Below, in pieces: positions 53,622-62,171 of a stretch of 64,000 bases of DNA. The stretch lies in contig NZ_JARXYJ010000002.1 of the NCBI RefSeq assembly GCF_029894425.1, forward strand, positions 124,001 to 188,000, in the 5' to 3' direction. This stretch comes from Streptomyces sp. SAI-127 (GTDB lineage Bacteria > Actinomycetota > Actinomycetes > Streptomycetales > Streptomycetaceae). Position 1 is the first letter of the stretch. The number at the start of each line of letters is the position of its first letter. A program made the position numbers and the translations under genes. The notes under the pieces were generated by a model, which saw only the letters and a list, made by a program, of their open reading frames with translations, was not told the DNA's origin and did not search any database.

Positions 53622-54527
53622 ATGCACCTCGAAGAGCTCCGCACCCTGCTGGCCCGGCATGCCCGCCCCGACTGGACCACTGCCATCGACGGTGTCCTGA
53701 TCTCGAAGGTCGACCGGCCCGATCCGCCGGCTCCCTCCATGTCCGGCACGGTGCTCGCAGTCATCGCCCAGGGCGCCAAACGCCTCGCGCTGGGTGACCG
53801 GGTCTACGAGTACGGCGCCGGGCAGTACTTGGTCGCATCCGTCGACCTGCCCGTCACCGGGCAGTTCACCCAGGCCGACCCCGAGCGGCCGGCCCTCGGC
53901 TTCGGACTCACGCTGGAACCGTCGGCCGTCGCCGAACTGCTCCTGCAGGCCGGTCCCGGCGACACTCCGCGTGCCGGCGCGAGCGCGCCGTCAGGGATTG
54001 CCGTCAGCGATGCCCCGCCCGCACTGCTCGACGCGGCGGTCCGGCTGCTGCGCCTGCTCGACGAACCCCGCGACCGCGCCGTACTGGCCCCGCTGGTCAA
54101 ACGCGAGATCCTGTGGCGCCTGATCACCGGCGAACAGGGCGCGGCGGTGCGCCAACTCGGCCTCGCCGACAGCGGCCTCAGCCACGTCTCCCGGGCCGTG
54201 CGCTGGATCCGCGAGCACTACGCCGAGCCCTTCCGGGTCGAGGACGTGGCACGCCTGTCCGGCATGAGCGTCTCCGCGTTCTACCGCAACTTCCAGGCGG
54301 TGACAGCGATGAGCCCCATCCAGTTCCAGAAGCAGATCCGGCTCCAGGAGGCCCGGCTGCTGCTCGCCACCCACCCGGGCGACGTCACCGGAGTCGGCCA
54401 GCGCGTCGGCTACGACAACCCGTCGCAGTTCAGCCGCGAATACCGCCGCCAGTTCGGCGAACCCCCGAGCCGGGACGCGGTCCGCCTGAGGGCCACCGCA
54501 CGCACCCCCGCGGGCGTCCTGCCCTGA
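53622..54527 (+). CDS. AraC family transcriptional regulator
   Basis: A 301-residue regulator with an AraC_N (cupin-like) sensing domain (residues about 20-175) and two C-terminal helix-turn-helix units, including FRVEDVARLSGMSVSAFYRN and GVGQRVGYDNPSQFSREYRR. Divergent from the ABM/esterase pair and 159 bp before the SDR gene at 54687. Regulators of this subtype commonly respond to aldehydes or alcohols and control an adjacent oxidoreductase. Confidence 0.9.
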   Translation: MHLEELRTLLARHARPDWTTAIDGVLISKVDRPDPPAPSMSGTVLAVIAQGAKRLALGDRVYEYGAGQYLVASVDLPVTGQFTQADPERPALGFGLTLEPSAVAELLLQAGPGDTPRAGASAPSGIAVSDAPPALLDAAVRLLRLLDEPRDRAVLAPLVKREILWRLITGEQGAAVRQLGLADSGLSHVSRAVRWIREHYAEPFRVEDVARLSGMSVSAFYRNFQAVTAMSPIQFQKQIRLQEARLLLATHPGDVTGVGQRVGYDNPSQFSREYRRQFGEPPSRDAVRLRATARTPAGVLP

Positions 54528-54686
54528 GCAGGGTGGCACCGGCCGAGGAGGATCGTGCAAGAGGAAGCGAGGATACTTCTACTATTCCCGCAGGTCAGAG
54601 CGATTCAATGGGAGCAACGGTTCTCCCGCGGAGCAGAAAAGTGCCTGTCCACCCGCGGATCCCACCACATCGCAAGGGGCCACAGC

Positions 54687-55436
54687 ATGAAGACAGTTCT
54701 GATCACCGGTGCCTCCTCCGGATACGGGCGGGAGACCGCTCTCTACTTCCACTCGCAGGGGTGGAACGTCATCGCCACGATGCGCACGCCGCGTGCCGGC
54801 GTCCTGCCCGAGTCGGACCGGCTTCGCGTCATCGAACTCGACGTGACCAAGCCCGAGACCATCACCGCCGCGTTCGAGGCAGCCGGGCCCATCGACGTCC
54901 TGGTCAACAACGCGGGCGTCCCCTCGATCAGCGTGTTCGAGGGCACCCCTATGACCCGAGTGCGGGAAGTCTTCGAAACCAACACGTTCGGCGTGATGGC
55001 GACGACGCAGGCGGTACTGCCCCAGTTCCGCGAGCGCGGCTCCGGCGTGGTGGTCAACGTGACCTCCAGCGTGGTGCTGGGCCACATGCCGCTCTCGGCC
55101 GTCTACAAGGCGAGCAAGATGGCCATCGAGGGATTCACCGCATCCCTCGCGCTCGAACTCGCACCCTTCGGTGTGCATGCGAAGACGGTCCAGCCGGGCG
55201 CCTGCCTGACGACGAACTTCGCGGCCAACGCCACGAACGGCGCCCCGCTGGACGAACTGGTCCCGACGCCCTACGCACCGTGGGCGAAGAAGACCATGGG
55301 CGACTTCACCGGCCAGGACCAGTTCACCAAGGAGAGCGACGTCGCCGAGACGGTATGGCGAGCCGCGCACGACACAACCGGCCAGCTGCGATTCCCGGCC
55401 GGTCCCGACGCGGTCCGGCTCGCCCAGGCGAAGTGA
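54687..55436 (+). CDS. SDR family oxidoreductase
   Basis: A 249-residue SDR with TGASSGYG (residues 7-14), NNAG at about 73, ITS-type serine in VNVTSSVV and YKASK as the catalytic Tyr/Lys pair. ATG 54687 is chosen because the Rossmann strand MKTVLITGAS begins immediately; the longer frame from 54555 lacks support. Likely regulated by the AraC protein just upstream. The substrate is unknown. Confidence 0.87.
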   Translation: MKTVLITGASSGYGRETALYFHSQGWNVIATMRTPRAGVLPESDRLRVIELDVTKPETITAAFEAAGPIDVLVNNAGVPSISVFEGTPMTRVREVFETNTFGVMATTQAVLPQFRERGSGVVVNVTSSVVLGHMPLSAVYKASKMAIEGFTASLALELAPFGVHAKTVQPGACLTTNFAANATNGAPLDELVPTPYAPWAKKTMGDFTGQDQFTKESDVAETVWRAAHDTTGQLRFPAGPDAVRLAQAK

Positions 55437-55620
55437 TCAGCCGGCACGCAAGGTGACGCCGCACCGATACCAGGAGCCGGCCCGGCGCACACGCAGCAGG
55501 CCGGCTCGCCGTCAGGCGCTCACCCCGTTGAACGGGAACCCGGGTCGAAGGCCGGCGGGGAGGGCCGCCGGGCACTGGCGGCCAGGCATGAGATTCAGGA
55601 ACAGGCTTTCAACTCGCTCT

Positions 55621-56019
55621 TTATCGTCCGTCCGTGTCGTAGGGCGGGGACGGAAGGTTCCAGACGGCGTCTGAGCGGCTGACAATCTTTCGAAGTTCGC
55701 GGGCGCTTCGTGGCGATATGGCCCGGATCACGGTGTCGAGGAGGGCTCGGGCTTCGAGAGGGTCGCCGCAGCAGAACCAGTGCACGTCGCCCCATTCGTA
55801 GTCTTGCCACAGATCACGCTCGGGCCGGTGGACGTAGTCCTTCCACAGGCCCACCGCCGTGCTGACGTCGCCTGGCCGCAGATAGTTGCGGGTGCGCTCG
55901 AGACGGAGGATCTCGGACAGTGCGCGCAGAGACAGGCCGTGGATGACTGGCCGTGCACCCACTGTCCGGCGGCTGCCGGGGGCGCCGACACGGATCTTTC
56001 CTGGCCGTCTACGCGGCAT
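55621..56019 (-). CDS. hypothetical protein
   Basis: A 132-residue protein with no recognised family. The C-terminal two thirds look real: DVSTAVGLWKDYVHRPERDL, WFCCGDPLEARALLDTVIRA and SARELRKIVSRSDAVWNLPS, mixed helix with many tryptophans. The first about 25 residues are Arg-rich and may not be translated. It stands alone between an SDR gene and a VOC gene on the other strand. Confidence 0.5.
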   Translation of the reverse strand: MPRRRPGKIRVGAPGSRRTVGARPVIHGLSLRALSEILRLERTRNYLRPGDVSTAVGLWKDYVHRPERDLWQDYEWGDVHWFCCGDPLEARALLDTVIRAISPRSARELRKIVSRSDAVWNLPSPPYDTDGR

Positions 56020-56373
56020 GGACCTTTCGGTTCGTCGTCATGCGGTACATGGTGCCACGGCCTCGCATGGCGTCTCGAACGGATTCGCTCGCAGGGGATT
56101 CACCGGACGTGGGGCGGCCTTCGTCTGACCCTGTGCTCCGACGACTGAACTCCTGGCGGATTTCCATGAGACCGCGCTGCCGTCCGAATCGGAAAGCCTC
56201 ATTGGACTCACGCCGGCTGGCGCCTGTCTCGCAGATCTGCTGTAACGGTGCTGAGGAGCGACCCAAGTTTTTCGGGGTCGGGCGGTACGAGGATGTCGAG
56301 AACGTGCCACCGGCTCCGTCCCAGGGACATCAGCGGCCATCCCCGGCCGCACAAGGAAGAAGGAGAATCCAGC
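56020..56373. other. 354-bp stretch without a recognisable gene
   Basis: Holds the upstream region of the VOC gene at 56374. No coding sequence or clear repeat is recognised. Confidence 0.4.
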
Positions 56374-56814
56374 ATGGCGATTCAGCGGATGGACAACGTC
56401 GGCATCGTCGTCGAGGACATGGATGCCGCCATCGCGTTCTTCGTGGAACTCGGGATGGAGCTGGAGGGCAGGGCGCAGGTCGAGGGCCCCTTCGCCGACC
56501 AGTGCACCGGACTCGAGGGCGTCCGCTGTGACATCGCGATGATCCGGACCCCGGACGGTCACAGTCGGCTCGAGCTGGCGAAGTACCTCAGCCCCGCAGT
56601 GATCAGCGCCGGCCCGCGCAACCGGCCGCACAACATTCTGGGCACGCACCGCGTCATGTTCGCCGTCGACGACCTCGAGGACACCGTTGCCCGCCTGCGC
56701 CCTCACGGCGCCGAACTCGTCGGTGAGATCGCCCGGTTCGAGGACAGCTATCTGCTCTGCTACCTCCGCGGCCCTGAGGGCATCATCGTCGGACTGGCCG
56801 AGCAACTGCGTTGA
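56374..56814 (+). CDS. VOC family (glyoxalase-like) protein
   Basis: A 146-residue single-domain pair of beta-alpha-beta-beta-beta modules: MDNVGIVVEDMDAAIAFFVE at the start and THRVMFAVDDLEDTVARLRP in the second half. AAGGAG precedes ATG 56374. Metal-ligand candidates are Glu (LELAKY) and His (THRVMF). Such proteins may be lyases, isomerases or resistance proteins. A PPOX remnant with its own ribosome-binding site follows by 17 bp and was probably cotranscribed once. Confidence 0.85.
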   Translation: MAIQRMDNVGIVVEDMDAAIAFFVELGMELEGRAQVEGPFADQCTGLEGVRCDIAMIRTPDGHSRLELAKYLSPAVISAGPRNRPHNILGTHRVMFAVDDLEDTVARLRPHGAELVGEIARFEDSYLLCYLRGPEGIIVGLAEQLR

Positions 56815-56831
56815 GAAGGAGAATCCGAACC

Positions 56832-56935
56832 ATGCAGCCGAACGAGATCACCGAGAACTCCTGAACCGCCCGACCAGCCAGGAGCTGCTGCCCCGTGGAA
56901 CGGTCATGTGTACGGCGAAGAACGCGCCCAAACGA
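56832..56935 (+). pseudogene. remnant of a pyridoxamine 5'-phosphate oxidase-family gene
   Basis: AAGGAG and ATG 56832 start an open frame of only 10 codons (MQPNEITENS). In the next frame the DNA encodes LLNRPTSQELLPR and GTVMCTAKNAPKR. This matches the beginning of actinobacterial PPOX-family flavin/F420 proteins, but with about 30 residues missing between the two blocks. A frameshift plus an internal deletion has therefore destroyed it. Confidence 0.55.
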
Positions 56936-57149
56936 GTAATGGTCAGTACCTGTGGGCACGTTGTCGAGCCGGCAGCGTCAGTGGGCGGGCGCCTGGTGAC
57001 GTGGGGGCCGACTTGCGGGTCAGGATTCGAAGACCTGCCGCTCTGTAGCCTTGCCGAACTCGGCCGCCATGCGGCCAACGGGCGCCTCACTGAAACGGTC
57101 GATGTGGACCGGAGCCGCTACTGCTCGACAAGGCCATCAGCGAGGGCGG

Positions 57150-57938
57150 TCAGACGTTGGGGACATGTAGCTTGTCCCAACTAATCTTGCCGGGGACGCC
57201 GTTGGCATCAGTGCCTTCGAACCCGAGCTTATGCTGCCAGGCGGCGTAGGACTTCACATCGCCCGGACCCCATACGTCGGCGCTGGCGCTCGACTGGTAC
57301 CGGTTGCAGCCTTCGGCGACGAGCCGGTGGTGCGTTGCGGCGATGATCGGCGACTTCTTTCCGGTGTGGAAGAACGACACGCCAGGGAACGGCTCGGTAT
57401 TCGACCTGGGGACGGGGCGTGAACCCTTGAAGTGGTCGTACGCCTCCTGAGCCGCCGCGAGGACCTTGCCGTAGATCTTGTCCATGTGCGGGCCCGCGCA
57501 GGCAGTCGAGGACCAGTGGTGGTGGTAGAAGAGGTTGCTCTTGCTGGGGCGTTCGCCGATCACCTTGGCGAAGAGCCAGCCGGCGAGTCGCGCGGAGTTC
57601 TTCCAGGTGGCCTCGGCGACTGTCCAGGCGGGCGCGAGCGTTGCGTTCGCCATTTCGATGCTGATCGTGCGCTGGTTGCCGGCCGTGTTGCCGACGGCCC
57701 AGGCGTACTCGTTCACCTTGACGTACTGAGCGACGGCACCGGCGGCGTCCACGTCGAAGTGGGCCGAAGCCGGACGCGTCTTCCAGACGTCGAGCACACC
57801 CTGGTGCGAGAGTCGGCCGCCGTTGTGGTGCAGCGTGACCGACGTCTTCCTGTACGCATTGTGGGTGACGTGGCCCGTTGCGCTGAGTTTGTCGATGAAG
57901 TTCGAGACATGACGGTCGTAAGCGATGGTGGCGGTCAC
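57150..57938 (-). CDS. N-acetylmuramoyl-L-alanine amidase with wall-binding-like C-terminus
   Basis: A 262-residue peptidoglycan amidase. The Amidase_2 domain (residues about 20-170) has the zinc histidine in TLHHNG, the conserved SIEMAN and the HHHWSSTACAGPHM segment with the second histidine. The last about 85 residues (from FHTGKKSPIIAATHHRLVAE to WDKLHVPNV) form a separate module. That module is nearly identical to the end of the protein at 58245. GTG 57938 overlaps the 53-codon gene upstream (GTGA). No signal peptide is present, as in phage lysins and phage-tail-like systems. Confidence 0.87.
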   Translation of the reverse strand: MTATIAYDRHVSNFIDKLSATGHVTHNAYRKTSVTLHHNGGRLSHQGVLDVWKTRPASAHFDVDAAGAVAQYVKVNEYAWAVGNTAGNQRTISIEMANATLAPAWTVAEATWKNSARLAGWLFAKVIGERPSKSNLFYHHHWSSTACAGPHMDKIYGKVLAAAQEAYDHFKGSRPVPRSNTEPFPGVSFFHTGKKSPIIAATHHRLVAEGCNRYQSSASADVWGPGDVKSYAAWQHKLGFEGTDANGVPGKISWDKLHVPNV

Positions 57939-58096
57939 TTGGGGGCCTCCGCGTCGTTCTCGACGCCGTCCTCGGCGAAGGCGACGAAGTCGCTTTCCGG
58001 AAGGGCATCGAGGCTGTCGGTGCCGGGTCCGTCGGCGGTGTCGGTCTTCTCGAGGGCCGTCTTCACGTCCTCTTGGTCGAAGTTCTTCTCGGGCAT
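57935..58096 (-). CDS. 53-residue acidic small protein before the amidase
   Basis: A short gene with AAAGGA upstream of ATG 58096; it runs MPEKNFDQEDVKTALEKTDT and ends AEDGVENDAEAPK. Highly acidic (about 17 Asp/Glu in 53 residues, few bases), so probably disordered. The stop overlaps the amidase start by four bases (GTGA). This means coupled translation and suggests a dedicated partner, such as a chaperone or regulator of the amidase. No family is recognised. Confidence 0.65.
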   Translation of the reverse strand: MPEKNFDQEDVKTALEKTDTADGPGTDSLDALPESDFVAFAEDGVENDAEAPK

Positions 58097-58244
58097 GACG
58101 CAGTCCTTTCAGATGCGACAATTTGGTGTCGCCAGCACGTTCGGCGAGCGGCCGGGGACGAAGAATCAAGAATGCTCGCGTCACCCAGTTGAGCTGCGTC
58201 ACCAGTCGACTGATTGACACCGCGATTCGCGTCACGCTCACGTC

Positions 58245-58853
58245 TTAGACGTTGGGGACCCGTAGCTTGTCCCAACTGGTTTTGCCGGGGAGGCCGTTGG
58301 CGTGGTCACCTTCGAAGCCGAGCTTATGCTGCCAGGCGGCATAGGATTTCACATCGCCCGGGCCCCATACATTGGCGTTGGCGCTCGACTGGTACCGGTT
58401 GCAGCCTTCGGCGACGAGCCGGTGGTGCGTTGCGGCGATGATCGGCGACTTCTTTCCGGTGTGGAAGAACGACGCACCAGGGAACGGCTCGAAGTTGGCG
58501 GGGCCGCCGTCCATGTACTGCTTGTAGGCCCCGCTCGTGAACGTGGACCATTGCTTCCAGTTGTGTGCGTCCTTGATGGCCTTCGCCGTCTTGGCGTTGT
58601 AGAGCGGATCCTTGAGCTTTGCCGCAACCCTGAGAGTGTCCGGTGGGCTGAACTGCCCTGGGTGCTTGAGCGAGCGTATCTGGAAGAGACCAATGGACGG
58701 CCCCCACTTGTGGTCGACCAGATTCTGGTCTCCGATGACGACTGGGTCGCCTTTGGACTCTGCCATGGCGACGGCCGCCGCAATTTTGATGTCGCTGCCG
58801 GTGAACCCTGCCTGTGTGGCGAGGGCGCGCAGCTCGGTCAGGCTCATTTTCAT
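58245..58853 (-). CDS. lysozyme/transglycosylase-like hydrolase with the same C-terminal module
   Basis: A 202-residue muralytic enzyme. The N-terminal lytic transglycosylase/lysozyme-like domain includes IKIAAAVAMAESKGDP (catalytic Glu candidate about residue 32) and KWGPSIGLFQI. The C-terminal about 85 residues, from FFHTGKKSPIIAATHH to WDKLRVPNV, repeat the module of the amidase at 57150 almost exactly, DNA included. ATG 58853 is preferred. No signal peptide. It precedes the small protein and amidase on the same strand, forming a two-enzyme cassette. Confidence 0.85.
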   Translation of the reverse strand: MKMSLTELRALATQAGFTGSDIKIAAAVAMAESKGDPVVIGDQNLVDHKWGPSIGLFQIRSLKHPGQFSPPDTLRVAAKLKDPLYNAKTAKAIKDAHNWKQWSTFTSGAYKQYMDGGPANFEPFPGASFFHTGKKSPIIAATHHRLVAEGCNRYQSSANANVWGPGDVKSYAAWQHKLGFEGDHANGLPGKTSWDKLRVPNV

Positions 58854-59195
58854 TCCCGACGCCCCTCTCACTTGTTGAATCAGAATCCATGTCCCACGTG
58901 GCGCATTGCGGTGTCGGATCGAGGGCCGGGTTTCATCCAGAGCTCAGCCGAGGGGACATTGCTGGAATCTGGTAACTGCACCTGCTGTAAGGGGTGCAAT
59001 CCCGCTGCGAGCTACCCTAATTGGCAGGTATGCGCAAAGAGATCAGGATCCTCTTAGCCGCGCCTCTGTGGGGTGCGAGCGGCTTTGCGAGGCGTGAAAA
59101 ATCGGTTATTTCCAGCATATGACACCGTCAGGTATGGGGCAAACAGAGTGCCAACGAGCTCGTGCACGGTTGACGGTGGGACGCCGCGGACTTCG

Positions 59196-59357
59196 ATGTG
59201 GCCCTTCCCCGCCGTTCTGGCAGGCGTGGGGGACCGGTTCTCCATCCTCTCCACGGGCGAGCGCTGCGTGGGACTGCACCGGGTAGTTGAGACCACGAAC
59301 GGCGAGACCGTGCGGATGACCCACTCGCCTGAGGACCTGCTGTTCGAGGACTCCTGA
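59196..59357 (+). CDS. small hypothetical protein
   Basis: A 53-residue frame starting MWPFPAVLAGVGDRFSILST and ending THSPEDLLFEDS. Composition and strong third-position G/C make it look coding. No ribosome-binding site is obvious and no family is recognised. A competing minus-strand frame (59054-59378) overlaps it, so the strand is not certain. Confidence 0.35.
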   Translation: MWPFPAVLAGVGDRFSILSTGERCVGLHRVVETTNGETVRMTHSPEDLLFEDS

Positions 59358-59373
59358 GACACATCGAAGTAGG

Positions 59374-59649
59374 TCATGGTCCCCTCCCGTTGCGGCGTGT
59401 GGTCCACGCCTGTGCCGAGCCGTCCTGCCACCGCGTGAACTGCCGACCGCGCACGACACGGAAGTTGGAGCACGGCACCTCCACCTCGTAGAGGCCAGCC
59501 GTCTCGGGGAGGAGTCGGCCCAGCGGAGGTTCGAGCGAGGCGTCGTCGCGGGCCAGGCGGGCCACGCTTGGTCCGGACGGAAGCGGACGGGACTGTTTTG
59601 AAAGATCCTGGAATCGACCCCACAGAGTGCGGATCAGGGTGACAGCCAC
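59374..59649 (-). CDS. small hypothetical protein
   Basis: A frame of 91 residues; the real start may be an internal GTG or ATG. Its end (YEVEVPCSNFRVVRG, then WQDGSAQAWTTRR) has codon bias of a real gene. The stop overlaps an ATG at 59378 that has GGGAGGGG upstream, which would open a second minus-strand frame. Function unknown. The remaining parts of 58854-59701 show no other gene. Confidence 0.35.
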   Translation of the reverse strand: MAVTLIRTLWGRFQDLSKQSRPLPSGPSVARLARDDASLEPPLGRLLPETAGLYEVEVPCSNFRVVRGRQFTRWQDGSAQAWTTRRNGRGP

Positions 59650-59701
59650 GAGGCGCGCGGAGTGCGCAGGGAACCCGTGGCGCCGGAGACGGCCCTGCCT
59701 T

Positions 59702-61264
59702 CTAGGACAGTTCGCGCTTGAGGATCTTTCCGGTGGCGGTCATGGGCAGGGCGTCGACGAACTCGACGATGCGCGGGTATTTGTAGCCGGCGAACTGCTC
59801 CTTTCCCCAGGCTGTCAGCTCCGCCGCAGTCGTAGTGTCGCCGGCCTTCCTTACGACGACGGCCTTGATCTCCTCCCCGTGACTCAGGTGCGGAACTCCG
59901 ATCACAGCGACCAAGGAGACCGCGGGGTGCTCCATGAGCACCTCCTCGAGCTCACGCGGGTAGACGTTGAACCCGCCGCGAATGATCATGTCCTTGGACC
60001 TGTCGACGACGAAGTAGAAGCCGTCCGCGTCCTTGCGAGCCAGATCTCCGGTGCGGAACCATCCTTGGTTGATGGCCTCCGACGTGGCCTCGGGGCGCTT
60101 GTAGTAGCCCTTCATGATGTTGTAGCCCTTGATCGCGATCTCCCCGACCGCACCGGGGTCGTCCGCCACATCCGACCAGTCGTCGTTGATGAGTTTCATC
60201 TGGACCCCGGCGATGGGCCGGCCGATCGATCCGACACGGGGCTCGTCGCCGTACGTGGCGAATGTCGCGATGGCCACCGTCTCCGAGAGCCCGTAGCCCT
60301 CGAGGATCGTCACACCGAAACGCTTCTTGAACTCTTGGTGGATCTTCGCGGGAAGCGCGGAACCACCGGACACGGCGATGCGCAGGTTGGCGGCCAGTCG
60401 GGCGACGTCGACGCTGTCGTCGAGTGCCTCGATCAGGCCCCAGTACATGGTCGGTACGCCGCCGAAGAACGTCACGTCATGGGCGAGCATGAGATCCAGC
60501 GCCTGTCGGGCGGAGAACCTTGCTTGCAGGACGAGTGTGCCGCCGAACCCGATGGCGCCGTTCTGGATGACCATCTGGCCGAAGGCATGGAAGAGCGGCA
60601 GGACGCACAGGTAGACGTCGGGTGCCGCGGGGTCCGACTCGAAGAGCTGGACACCGGCTCGGGCGATGTCGTACACGTTCCGGTGTCTGAGTTCCGCGCC
60701 CTTGGGCTGCCCGGTGGTACCGGACGTGTAGAGGATGACCGCGGTGTCGTCGTCGGTACGCTCGACCATCTCGAACGTCTCTGGCTGCCCGGCGACAGCG
60801 GCGGCACAGATCTGGTCCGGGGTGACGCCGTCCACAGACGTGCCGTCGCCGATGAGGAAGAAGTGTGCGGCTCGATCGGCGACCTGGAAGGCCGACCATG
60901 CCTCGCGCCCGATCGGGAGTTCTGGACCGCCTTCGAAGGCGAAGTATGCCGTCGCGTCGGAGTCGTTGAGGTGGTAGGCGATCTCACGCGCCTTGAGGAG
61001 TACGTTCAACGGCACGACTACCGCACCGGCCTTGAGGATCCCGAAGTAGATCGTCGTGAACTGCGGGATGTTCGTGCAGGACAGGGCGACCTTCTCGCCA
61101 GGGCGAATGCCGCGCTCCATCAGCAGGTTGGCCACCCGGTTCGACGCTGCATCGAGTTCCGCGTAGGAGATCCGATCGCCACCGAAGACGATCGCCGTGC
61201 GCGCCGGGTATCCCGACGCGGTGCGGGTCAGTAGGCCGGACACGTTCCGGGTCGAACTCGTCAT
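59702..61264 (-). CDS. acyl-CoA synthetase (AMP-forming)
   Basis: A 520-residue ANL-superfamily ligase that activates a carboxylic acid with ATP and CoA. The ATP-binding P-loop-like YTSGTTGQPKG (about residues 186-196), EGYGLSE (about 325), GWFRTGDLA (about 405) and the C-terminal GKILKREL lysine are all present. It resembles long-chain or aromatic acyl-CoA ligases. ATG 61264 precedes VSGLLTRTAS. First 50 bp upstream is an SDR gene on the same strand, so it ends an operon with an SDR and an alpha/beta hydrolase. Confidence 0.92.
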   Translation of the reverse strand: MTSSTRNVSGLLTRTASGYPARTAIVFGGDRISYAELDAASNRVANLLMERGIRPGEKVALSCTNIPQFTTIYFGILKAGAVVVPLNVLLKAREIAYHLNDSDATAYFAFEGGPELPIGREAWSAFQVADRAAHFFLIGDGTSVDGVTPDQICAAAVAGQPETFEMVERTDDDTAVILYTSGTTGQPKGAELRHRNVYDIARAGVQLFESDPAAPDVYLCVLPLFHAFGQMVIQNGAIGFGGTLVLQARFSARQALDLMLAHDVTFFGGVPTMYWGLIEALDDSVDVARLAANLRIAVSGGSALPAKIHQEFKKRFGVTILEGYGLSETVAIATFATYGDEPRVGSIGRPIAGVQMKLINDDWSDVADDPGAVGEIAIKGYNIMKGYYKRPEATSEAINQGWFRTGDLARKDADGFYFVVDRSKDMIIRGGFNVYPRELEEVLMEHPAVSLVAVIGVPHLSHGEEIKAVVVRKAGDTTTAAELTAWGKEQFAGYKYPRIVEFVDALPMTATGKILKRELS

Positions 61265-61313
61265 CAATGGCTCCTGGTCTGGGCGTAGTTGGGGCACCGG
61301 GCTGTTCCTGACG

Positions 61314-62171
61314 TCAGGTGGTCAGAAAGTCCTCGCCTGTACGCGCGTCGAGGCGTCCGAGAATGCTCTGGACCGTGTGATCCCGCGTCAGGCCCGAGTC
61401 CAGGGCGGGCGCGACGAGGCCCCGGACCCTCGAGACCACTGTCCATCTGCGCGGACTGAAGACCCGCACATCGCGGCGGCACAGGCCCTCGACGATGGCT
61501 TCCGCCGCCTGCTCGGGGCTGATGCGCCTGCGTAGGAACCTCGGTTGGGTGTCGAGCAGCGCCTGAGCTGCTGGATCCTCGTCGACGCTCTGTCGGATCA
61601 TGTCCGTGTTGATCATTGCAAAGTACGCGGTCGTGACGCTGACGCCATGGGCTGCGAGCTCGACCCGCAGTCCACGGCCAAGCTGCTCGACTGCTGCCTT
61701 GCTCATCGCGTACGGGATCGTGCCGGCCCCGTTGACGAAGGCGAACACCGACGAGATCAGTACGAGCCGGCCACGGTTCTCGATGAGGCTCGGAAGGGCA
61801 GCACGGACGGTGTTGAGCACGCCCCCGACGTTCACGTCGAAGAGTCGATCGACCACCGGAGCCGATGACGCCCGGAGGGTCACGCCCCGCGCGACCACAC
61901 CTGCGTTCGCGATCACGATGTCCAGGCGGCCGGCGTCCCTGACGACGGTCTCGACCGCGCGGGTCATGTCGCCGAGGTCGGTCACATCGCCGACCAGGTA
62001 GGTGACCCGCTCGTCGATCGCCTCGCCCGCAGCCGGGCGGTGCAGATCGATGACGAAGACGCGAGCACCGGCGGCGGTCAGGGACCGCGCGGTCGCCGCG
62101 CCCAGGCCCCGGCCGCCGCCGGTGACCAGGGCGACCTTTCCGGCGATCGACCGGTCGGGCCTCTCAGCCAT
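61314..62171 (-). CDS. SDR family oxidoreductase
   Basis: A 285-residue SDR with TGGGRGLG (residues about 17-24), NAG at about 91, the catalytic serine in LISS and YAMSK as Tyr/Lys. It has a longer C-terminus than usual (about 40 extra residues). The start overlaps the hydrolase stop by 8 bp. With the acyl-CoA ligase downstream it suggests breakdown of a ketone, alcohol or acid skeleton. Confidence 0.88.
   Translation of the reverse strand: MAERPDRSIAGKVALVTGGGRGLGAATARSLTAAGARVFVIDLHRPAAGEAIDERVTYLVGDVTDLGDMTRAVETVVRDAGRLDIVIANAGVVARGVTLRASSAPVVDRLFDVNVGGVLNTVRAALPSLIENRGRLVLISSVFAFVNGAGTIPYAMSKAAVEQLGRGLRVELAAHGVSVTTAYFAMINTDMIRQSVDEDPAAQALLDTQPRFLRRRISPEQAAEAIVEGLCRRDVRVFSPRRWTVVSRVRGLVAPALDSGLTRDHTVQSILGRLDARTGEDFLTT

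Noticed and set aside
59054..59378. A 107-codon minus-strand gene with a good ribosome-binding site
   Set aside because: Despite the site and ATGA overlap, its Ser/Thr/Arg-rich product looks like an antisense frame of the better plus-strand frame. I left it as an alternative in the notes.
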